Made by a program: the position numbers and the translations under genes. Positions 1-9,900 of a stretch of 20,073 bases of DNA are shown in pieces. Position 1 is the stretch's first letter, and every line of letters starts with the position of its first letter. The notes below the pieces were generated by a model, which worked only from the letters and a program-made list of their open reading frames with translations, made no database searches and had not been told where the DNA came from. The stretch spans positions 3,129,162 through 3,149,234 of the forward strand of contig BLXT01000055.1 of NCBI GenBank assembly GCA_019648995.1. Direction: 5' to 3'. The stretch is from Plakobranchus ocellatus. Taxonomy: Eukaryota > Mollusca > Gastropoda > Plakobranchidae.

Positions 1-391
1 TCTTGACTATCATGTCTTCAACCTTTGCATGTCTGTACCTGTGTATAATATGTATTTTGAACTACCTACTTGTTTTACTTGTTTCTAAAGTTCCAAGACT
101 TGTAATCCTTAGTAACTGAAGTTTTATTTTTAAATTTATTCAAGAGAACATCATGGCCAGGCTTTGTTGTTAACATCACAGGATCACAGGAGTGAAAGAT
201 TCAAGAAATGAATATGGCATAGTTATGTTTAAATTAGAGAATTTAAAAGTGTTGTGGTTTTTTTTCAAAACCCATTTATATGTTACTTTAAAAAACCCTA
301 ATTGTGAAGCAATAACAACAATAAAAAGAAATAAAATTTCAATGTGACCTAATTCACTGGCAAGCTTTTCATTTTCTTTCTCTTATTGCAG
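1..391 (+). other. Upstream intron (5' UTR intron), 3' part
   Basis: This is AT-rich sequence with no supported exon. It ends in a long pyrimidine tract and TTATTGCAG at 383-391, a strong acceptor just before the first coding exon. The gene therefore probably has at least one non-coding 5' exon and its promoter to the left of the window. No promoter is recognisable here. Confidence 0.7.
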
Positions 392-712
392 TAGCCAGGA
401 AGTGGTCAGTTACCATGACCGTTGTGATGCGGCCTGGCTCAGCAGGTGGGGACAATGCTCCAGAGAACTCTGGGCAGCCCCCTCAAGTCCTGGTCCCTCC
501 GGCACAGCCAGCAAACACAGCTGTTACTTCAGGATCCTCGACAAACACGACCTGCACGACCACTAACACCACCTCTACTGTAACTTCCAATAAGACCCCA
601 CTTTCTGGTTGCAAAATGGAGTTTGTAACGTTGCGGCCAGTAGAATTTGTTGATAACACAACTGGTGAGAGCAGTGTCTCTGTCTCACCAGGTACCAGTG
701 TAGAAACAGGAG
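392..712 (+). CDS. USP9X: USP9X exon 1 of the coding region (5' UTR 392-414, CDS from 415)
   Basis: The acceptor is at 390-391 and the ATG at 415 sits in a TTACCATGA context. It is the only plausible start in the conserved frame. Residues 1-99 form a disordered N-terminus: a Gly/Pro/Gln-rich start, then a Thr/Ser/Asn-rich run at about residues 43-60, then a segment with [14 protein letters not shown]. This region is poorly conserved in the family, so it is assigned through splicing to exon 2. Three donors all leave one extra base: after 664 (CTG|GTGAGA), after 691 (CAG|GTACCA) and after 712 (GAG|GTTAGT). I prefer 712 because it fits the consensus best overall. The frame runs to a TAG at 715-717 just inside the intron. 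Confidence 0.85.
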
Positions 713-3700
713 GTTAGTTCATTTAAAGTTATGATATCGCCAGACTTTGAAAATGTAATTGTTGGTTGAAGAAGTAAACATGCTAAAAGTAAATTTTTCT
801 TAGAAAAAAACTGATAAGTTACCGAGGCTATAGAGAAAAAAATTTTAGAGCTTAACATGGCAAAGAATAAATTTGAAGTGGAAAATTCAGATCTCTGCTC
901 CCTTCTGTCCAAAAGTGAAAAAAGAGAGTTTTTTTTTTTTTCAAACAATTCTTCCGCTCATTAAAAGAGGCTGTTTCAAGTATCATTTTCTGAGGCATTT
1001 AATTTCTTAATTGAAAAGTTAAAGGCCAGGTCCAAAGCTGGGCTTAGAATTCTATAAGAATTCTTCAACTGAACATGAAGTTATGACATAACAAATTACA
1101 AGTAAAGCTGGACACAAACCCCCTTTAGATTTTAGCCATTGAGCTTTCTAGTGTAAAGATTACTTTTCCTGCTTTTTCTCCATGTTTGTTGTAACCCAAG
1201 CTTATGTTCTCAGCCTACAACCAGGCCCTACATATGCCTCAATTCGCCAAATGCCAGAAGCAGGTTTTATCCTGCTCCTTAGTTTCTCAGAAAAATAGAT
1301 TTATAAATCTAACAATAGATCTCTTACAGAGAAGATGCCCACACTAGGCTCACATCGCAACATTAGCCAACTTGTCTCACTCACATACCCTGCCACTTTG
1401 TCCTGTCACTAAAACTTGGTCTAAAAATAGCATAGCATAGTCCTTTATCAATCTATTAGTCAGCCTATATGGTCTTTACTGCTCTCAGTGAAGTCGGCCT
1501 GTTGGTCTAAACTAAAATAGTTTTATTGATCAATTGATAGGACCCTTATTTAAATAAGCGTGTATGCCCGAATAAGGCGCCAGCACGTGCGAAAATATCT
1601 TGGAAAAAAATAAGTGTACAGGTATGCTTATGAAGGACTTTATAGTAACTGCAAAAGTATGAGTTAGAATAAACGTATCATTGCCAGTGATTACACTCAA
1701 ATCTGTCTGGAAGAATAATTTAAGACTGGCTACCAGGCAAGGCATCGTATACTTCACATAGGAATTTTGGCATGTTCCACAATCATGTCTGAAACAGCAG
1801 GTGTCAATTTCTATGCCAATTATTTGATTCATTAAATAAATTTGTAACTTTTTTTTTTTGGTACATGTGTTCTTGACAATGTATTTAAGCTACTCAAACA
1901 AAACAATGCTGTTTTGTTGTATGTTTACACCAAAAAAGAAAAAAAAATATTTCGCACACATCCGAAAAAAAGCATTTTTGCTTCTGTCACGATATCTCGT
2001 TTTAATACACATGCATTCGGGATGTCTCACTGCCTTAAAACTGGGAAATAGGTCAAGTTGGCTCTTTCAATATATTATTAGAGTTTTTTGTTATGTTTTA
2101 AGCATGATTCAGATGTTTACTGATGACCCACATAATGGATGTGAAATCTCCTTTGGCGTCAGCATCTTGGGTGTCATCAAGAAGCATAAATTATAAGCTT
2201 TCGATATAAACACTGAAAATTGGTTTCTGCTTCCTTTTCTTTTTTTGTCAGAAATACAAAAGGGGTTCAACCTATCGAGAACATACTGATGTTTCGTGAT
2301 AATTTTATGATTTTTAGCTTCTAGAGCCTTACAAGGCAATCGAATGTGTGGTGTGTCAGTTCTGCAGGATGTAAACACTTTCACTTTCAGTAACCCGTCC
2401 TTGATTTGCAAATAGTGGCCTGTCAATCTTTTTTGTGTGCCATTAATGTCACAGTAACGTTTATCCCCAAACAGTGCTTTATAGTATGTTTAGCCTTAGA
2501 TTTGTCTTATGTGTCATCTGGTGTACGCTTTAAGAGTATGCAATCGCAGTGTAGATGTAGACTTTCGGGGATGTCAATAACGCCATCCATGATATGCTTT
2601 CGCTTATTTAAGCCTAAAAAATAATTAATTCAAGATTTTTTAACAAATGCAGACCTGCCTACAACTCTGCATCTTGCGGAAAAATCTTGTCTCTTTTTTT
2701 ATACCTAAATGAACACATCCCACAATGGTATCACTTCCGGTATTCATTTTCTTACTGCTAGAGCTCTGTTACAAATGTGTCACACTGATCATCCATTGTA
2801 AACAAGAAAGTTTCATCTTTTTGAATACTAGAAACATATCATCAACTAATAGAAACAAACCCAATTCAAAAACAGCCAAAAATTTAGGCCCTGCAATAGA
2901 CCTGTTTGAGAAAAGTACTTGAAATTTATGGAAATAAGTTTTTATTGGGTGTAGGCCTATCTTACAACAAATCAAATTCAGAATCTTGATTTATTTTGGG
3001 ATTGGTACTACAGTCTAGATTTCTACACTTTTTTCTATTTCAAAGAAAAAAAAATTGGAGGCATCAGGATCCTTCATGTTTCAAACTTTATCTTACTTTT
3101 GATAGGTAGATCTATATATCTTGATCTAAACTTTTTCTCCTAGACTCATTGTCACTTGTAATATCAAGAGAAATACTCCAGCTTTTTATTATTGCTATTA
3201 TTAATTTTTTTTAGTTTTTAAATGTGATTTTTGCATGGGAAGAGCATCAATTATATTACTTAGCATACAATGTAAACCACTTGAATGCACTCCAAAGAGG
3301 AGGCAAGGGACTATTTATTTCTCAGAGCTTTTTCATTCGGGGTGGGGGGTCATCAAGAGCCGCCAAATTCACTGAAAATTCCCTATTTTACACATCTTGA
3401 TCCCTCAAAATTGGTGAAACAGTATGCAGGTCTGCATATATCCAATAGTAATAGTTACTGTGTGAAAAAAACTGTAGTAATCATACATAAAGCGATATGT
3501 TTTGGCGGTTTGTAGGCCTAAATAGTTTGAATGTTTTATTCGACACACAAAGAGTGCGCATGCATGACAATTGCGATACACTTGGCCTAGTTTGACATAT
3601 CAGAAAAACTGACAGACGTGATGTGAGATGCTCCATTTACACAAACAAATCATGGTGGATGATTTTAGTGCTTTTAATTGCTTCTTTGAAAACATAATGC

Positions 3701-6700
3701 TCAAAGAATGATGGAGTAGTACGAAAAATGTTTATTTTAAAAACCTTAACTCGGGTGAGAAATAAGGTACCTTCCTTTGACTGCAATTTTTAAAAAAAAA
3801 GCTCTCTAAATCAAGAAAGTTTAAATTTGAGTTCAGCATTAAATTTTCGCTCGTTTAATATATAATAATTGTATATTTCTTGAAGTTGAAAATTTTATGT
3901 TTTTGGGACACTCTGATTTTATATTTGTGGAACTCGCCTTATGTTACTTGCATTTTGAATGTATGAAAAACCCTTGCCATTAAACTTGACTGATACTCAT
4001 GCATGAAGATTTTTTAAAATGATGTAATTAAAGAAAACCAAGAAATTCCATTGGTGGCAGATTCCACATACATGATTTGAGATTGTTCCAAAAATATCAA
4101 TTTTTGAACAGCCACTGAATAATTGAGCAGGTTCCATTATTTTATTGGTTATGGTGTGGTGGGACTTTTCCTTTCAATATTACCCGGTAATGTTCCACTT
4201 TTTTGTTGGAAACGAAATTGCAGGGTTTTTCATTCAAGATTTCCCTTGACACCTTATAAACAACTTGTATGTCTACTTAATTTTGTCTTAGCATACTAAT
4301 ATCAAGAATTATCAATATGCAAACATGATTTTTGAATTATCATTAGGGAATTGCATATTTGATTGAATTTAGGGTTAAAAGATGCAATTTTGATTTGATT
4401 ATTTCTGGTATAATTGTTTTATTCCTCAGCTCAGGGTGCAGGGGATGCTGAACCTGAGTTTCCACTATTTGAACTAAGTCGTCTGGATGAAATGATCAAT
4501 CGACCTCGTTGGGTGGTACCTGTTTTAGCCAAGGGGGAGTTGGAAGTTTTGTTGGATGCTGCGATTAAACTTAGCAAAGAAGGTCAGGGTCTGTTAATCT
4601 CTGGTTATTAAGTTGTTTTTTTTTAAGGTCAGGGTCTGTTAATCTGTGGTTTTTATTTTAATATTTTTTTTTTTGTTGAAAATCTTGTATTTTGAAATAG
4701 CAAAAATTATTTAATATATGCATTTTGAAATTTAATTGAACTACCTCTATTTGACACTTAAGTTTGAGTTTTTTTGTTTTTTTTTTTTTTGCTCTTTCCA
4801 AACCTTCCAAAGCTGTTGTAGGTTTCAAGAAGAAGAGCATCATTAACACAGTTGTAGTCAGCAAACTTTCCTTGAAATCTGCAGGCACTTTCAGTAGCAG
4901 ATTCAAATCCACCATTGGCATTTAGCAAGACAAAGGCTAAACTGTCAGAGAATATTTAGTAATTGATAACATGAAAGACACTCCAATTTAGAAGAAGACA
5001 CCAATTTCATTTTGCTTTTCTTCATCATGTTCCTAACTTTTTTCTTTAAGAGTTTATTTTTGCAGCTGAGTATTAGCACACTGGTTGCACAAAGTGTATG
5101 GCAATGTTTTTTTACAAATATATTTTCTTTATATTCAGGCATAGATACAAGAAGTGAAGCTTGTCAAAGATTCTTTCGTGAGGGGTTGACTATTTCATTT
5201 ACCAAAATTCTTACTGATGAGGCTGTCAGTGGCTGGAAGCATGAAATCCATGTAGGTGTTTTGGTTTGTGTATTAGCCTTTTTTTCCCTTACATTTGGTC
5301 ATGCATGATATTCCCTTTAATGCTCGTGATACAGTCACAGATATGCATTTCTTGAAAAGCCTTTTTCTTTACCTCTAAGAAAGGTGTTTCATAGTGTGCA
5401 TTTATTATTTTCAATGCTGAAATAATTTGGTAAATGCTGCCATAAATAATTAATGTAACATTTAATGCTTTTGATTTGTTGAAGGGGTGACTATTGCATA
5501 AAATTTTTCTTCTTTATTTATGAGTCAAGCTGTTTTGTTGAAAATGATTATCAGACCTGCCAACTTTCCGTTTTTGCTGGGAAAAATCCCTGGGAACGCC
5601 TGTTGGTTCCATTCTCCAAGCTGGCCCGCTAAAATCCCGTTCAGTTGTCCTGATGGACAATGGAAAGGAATAAGATTATCTCATTTTATCCTTTGGATCC
5701 ATCCGATATCAATGGAAGTGTACTCTTTACTTATTTAAATAGCATTGAACATTTTTGAATTATTATCAATATAACCCAAGTATCCAATTTGTGATCCATA
5801 ACGTTTATTCAACATTCTGTGTAAAGAGACCAAGTAACTTCTGTGTTATTGATATGACATGGTGCTACATTCAGACATGTCAACAATATGCTTTAGGCGT
5901 AATTCGTCCTGACAATGGGGACAATTTTACACTTTAGGTGTTTAATTGAGCGCTTATGCTTTGGTTTCATTTTGTGTGATTTTCTTTCCCTTGACATAAC
6001 ACAAAAATGCAGTAGTATCAATGGTTGTCCTCGATTTTTTAAACTGGCCACGAAATAGACCGGTGTAGTTTCTTTGATTTTATACCAGGGTTGCAAAATG
6101 TCCTTGTATCAAATAAAGTATCTAGATCCATCCCAAATTTTTTTTTTTTTTTGGAGGGGGGGCTGTTATTAAATAGACCTTCGGCGCTGGTGATAAGGTA
6201 ACCAAGAATCAAGGCTGAACCAACTTATATTAATTCACATTCCCGACAGCTAAAAAAATCCTTTTGCCCCCCACCCAATAAATTATTATTAATTTATCAA
6301 ACAAGAGTTCAGAAGCATAAAACACTTGCATGTTGGACGGTTAGACAAACATATAAGCTATGATAATAATCATTTTAAAGTCAACATAATGCACAATGCA
6401 GTAGACCTAGAGTGATAACAAGGCTAACATGTTGGCAATAGATCATAGAAATCAAAGGTTGGTTTTTGGGAGTTGCAACCTTCAAGTCGCCCCACATGAA
6501 AGTCTTTTGAGATGCCAACTTTGTCTAGTTTTAACAAACTGCCTGACATTTACAAAAAACTAATTTAATACAGCATTTTTATATAACACATGTATCTTAA
6601 TTCTTATAAATAATAGCCAAGATGTTTTGTTCTTTGTCTACTTCGAAAAATCCTACTGCACACCAAGTGATAACTATATCTAATACACTGAAGACTAGCC

Positions 6701-6720
6701 ACCTTATCATCCAATCTAAA

Positions 6721-6772
<52 letters not shown>

Positions 6773-6899
6773 GTCTCTGTATGTCTCAGTCTTATCTTAA
6801 ATTATTCAGTTTTAAAAATGTTATTTTCCTCTTCTTTAGCTGTTAGCGTTGATGTGGATATCTTTTTTTCTTAAGCAATGTTCTGATGATTTCGTTGTC

Positions 6900-6949
<50 letters not shown>

Positions 6950-9900
6950 CTAGGCAATATCAAGATCCAGGACTATATGTAATTTTGACTCTTAATTTTG
7001 TTTTTTAATGTTATCAAAATTTAGGCTTTAGTCAAGGCCTGAGCCAACACAGACTTGAATACTTTGTAGGCCAACATGACTTTCTGAGATCTATGTCATT
7101 TCAAATAGCGCAAAGAATAACTCGATTTTTTCTTTTTATTTAATATACAATGGATAATTTTAAGCCTTATTCATTTGAGATTCTGTATACCTGTCTCACA
7201 AAAGTTTTCTTTTTTCATGTAACTTTTTATTGTGTGAGCTAGATTTTGAGTCTTATACACTGCAGTGTACCTAAAAAAAAAATGCATCATCCAGGCCCTA
7301 AGCCTGCAGGTCTTTGAGGCTTGATAATTGGTGATATTATTGGACTGATGACAGTGAGTAGGGAAATACTTTCTTGCATCTTTAAGAGTCGTAAATTCAT
7401 TACTTAGGCTCTGATATTATACTTTAATGTTATGGAATGTCTATGTTCAAATATATAATTAAGGCGTTGTATGGTTAATTCATGTGCATTTAATTGTACT
7501 GGCATATCCCTGTAAGATTTTCTAAATTCCTGTGAGTAGAGATGACTATTCATATGAGAAAAATTTGGGGTTGGCAGGTCTGGATTATTGTCATTGTGTT
7601 TCTTTCATTTTTATGTGGTATACTAAGTGTCAAAGGGTTTCTGAAGCTTCTTTTCCTAATCAAGTATGTATTGCATATGAAAATGATGCATCGACAAGGG
7701 TATTTAATAGGCCAACCTTTTTTAAAAATTCGACAAATATTATAGTTTCAAATGTTGCTAATTTCCATACGTATCTCACCTTGCTAATTTTATATTAATG
7801 TCTTGTTTTTCTTGTTCTTTTCTGTAACAGAAATGCATATTGAAAAATGCAGAAAGATTGATTGAACTGTGTGTGCATAAGCTGTCTCAAGATTGGTTTC
7901 CTCTCCTCGATCTCCTTTCTATGGTCCTGAATCCAACTTGCAAGTAAGTGAATGATTTGGGGACAGCTGATGATTTTGCCTGAAGATTATATGATTGAAT
8001 CCATTCACTTTGTTTTTATGCCTGGCTTTGGTTTTAAATTTAAACAAGGGAACATACAATCTTTGCTCGGTTAAGGTGAATTGCTAACCCCAGTGCCCTC
8101 AGTGCTCTCTAAATTAAAATACCTTAAAGTTAAGATGAAAGACTTCTAGATTGTCCTTTCAATTGACCTTCAACTCTCTCCAATATTTTTTATGAAAGCA
8201 GTATGTCTTTCATTTAAAGCATAATCTGTGTTCAAAATGCATCCTTTAAAAAAAAAAAAAAAGATTTTTATCAAGCTAATAGGGTGTCGATTTTTTTTTT
8301 TTTTTACGCAAGAAAAGTCAAAAAGGATAATCTATGGGTTTGCAATATTTATGATTTGCAAATTTGTCAATTTACTCTTTGTCATAAAACGAAATAAACA
8401 TGATGTTGAGATTGAGGTAAAATACTCTGTGGACATCCCACAGGTTCCATACTTACAATGCCACACGCCAGTCTGAAAGTGTAGTCTCTGGAGCCCAAAT
8501 TGCTGAAGATACTGTATTTGCCCGACCACCAGATCACAGGTCACCCAAAGTGAGTTTGCTTCTTTACACACATAACTTATTCCGGACTTCAGAAAAAAAC
8601 TGTGGAACATAAGATCAAAATGACATTTAAAATTCCTGATCTTTCACACTCCATCAGTTAGAACATCTCAACGTATTCATACTAATTTTTTTTTTTTAAT
8701 CAAAAGATTTGAACATACACAATTTGGAACAAACTTTGAAGATGTGATGATTATTTTTTCTTTTAAGATTTTTTTTTGTTTTTTGAGCCATGTGCATTTA
8801 TTTTTGTTGATTAAGGAGAAATTATGATCTGTAACTGGTTGAAAATTAAAACTAAAAAAAAATGTATTCAAGTATATTTTATTATTATTGTGGTTTGTGT
8901 TTTATCACAGTTGCCTTTTATTTGTCGTGTTTCTTTCTTTAGGGCTGGCTAGTTGACTTGGTGAATAGATTTGGTGCTCTAGGAGGTTTCAAGATATTGT
9001 TAGACAGGTTTTCAAAGGGACCGCCTCTCTCTGTTCCAGTTGTGGCCAGTTTAGTGAAGTAAGACTAAAAAGTGAATAATTTTTAAAATGTTAAATTGTT
9101 CGGATTCAATGTGGATGTGCTTTATTGGTAAAAAAAAAAAAACAAATAGATTACATTTTTTATGAGGATAAATAATCATCGCCTCAACATTCTTGATTTT
9201 ATTAAATTACTGTTCTTATTGCAAAAGTTTTTTTTTGATTCATGATTTTTATTAATTTATACGGTTATAAAAGTTTTTATTTAACTTGAGTTTGAACTTT
9301 AAAAAAATTCAAATGGATTGTGCATATTATATCTGTTTTTGTTTTTTTTTCTCTTTTTTGCAGGCCTTTTGGTTTGTGCAGTGAAGTACTCACACAACAT
9401 ACTATTGAGAAATACTTCATGCCAGTAGTTGTAAGTTTCTTGAATGAGATCTTACAATGATCTTATTTTATTAGTAGGCGACACCATGAACTAAATTAAA
9501 AAAAAAAAAATGATATATATAAGTCATACATAAATCAGAGTTGAATGAGACATTTTGTACTATTCCAACGTCCAGTGTTACTAAATTTATTGAAGGCCTT
9601 TCAGAAAAAAAAAAAAGAAATCCTCTCTACTATGTATTCTATGAATAAAGATGAATTGAATGACTCATGTTCTCGTCACCATTTCAGGAAATAGTGCCCA
9701 AATTTTTGGACAAGCTAACAGATGAGGAGTTAAAAAAGGAGTCTAAGACAGAGGCAAAAAATGATGCGCTGTCTTCCATTATCAAAGCCCTGAAACAACT
9801 TGTTAACCGCTTACCCAATCAGGAGGAGACCAGCAAGAGCCTGGAAATATTTAGATTGAAAATGATTCTCAGGTTGCTAACATTTGTATAGTTTAATTTT

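Larger units (their letters stand above)
5552..7582. mobile_element. Candidate non-autonomous DNA transposon (13-bp TIRs, 6-bp TSD)
   Basis: CAGACCTGCCAAC at 5552-5564 is the exact reverse complement of GTTGGCAGGTCTG at 7570-7582. GATTAT lies immediately outside both ends, at 5546-5551 and 7583-7588. Together these look like terminal inverted repeats with a target-site duplication. No transposase-like ORF is visible inside the 2,031 bp; the longest frames are short and unrecognised. The CAG...CTG ends recall hAT elements, but hAT target duplications are 8 bp, so the superfamily is unassigned. A diverged end motif, CAGACATGTCAAC at 5872-5884 (11 of 13), suggests a nested or older copy inside. 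Confidence 0.5.
5252..7830 (+). other. Intron 3, with transposon-like insertion and microsatellites
   Basis: This 2.58-kb intron is mostly occupied by the candidate TIR element at 5552-7582, which contains two CT arrays. The flanks (5252-5545, 7589-7830) are AT-rich with no exon. The acceptor is TTCTGTAACAG, ending at 7830. Confidence 0.85.

Noticed and set aside
415-717. A free-standing 100-residue protein ending at the TAG at 715-717
   Set aside because: It is exon 1 reading into its intron. Phase-1 donors precede the stop and join the conserved exon 2 in frame.
685-948. 87-codon minus-strand frame
   Set aside because: Low-complexity Lys/Phe/Ser translation of A/T-rich intron, partly antisense to exon 1, with no recognisable motif.
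2725-2922. 65-codon plus-strand frame in intron 1
   Set aside because: No motif, poor codon pattern, and no splice sites that would add it to USP9X.
4430-4439. Alternative exon 2 acceptor at the second AG (4433-4434)
   Set aside because: It would start exon 2 in phase 0. All three exon 1 donors leave one base, so the frame would break.
5252-5308. Extension of exon 3 past 5251, including a donor at 5255/5256
   Set aside because: The family alignment (IH followed by RC/KC) and phase 0 fix the end at 5251. The extra hydrophobic residues are intron translation.
6622-6846. Ser-Leu repeat protein
   Set aside because: It is a translation of the CT microsatellite.
7532-7798. Two overlapping plus-strand frames of 67 and 88 codons
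   Set aside because: They cross the right end of the transposon-like element, overlap in different frames, and have no family-like motif.
8332-8610. 92-codon minus-strand frame
   Set aside because: It is the antisense shadow of conserved exon 5.
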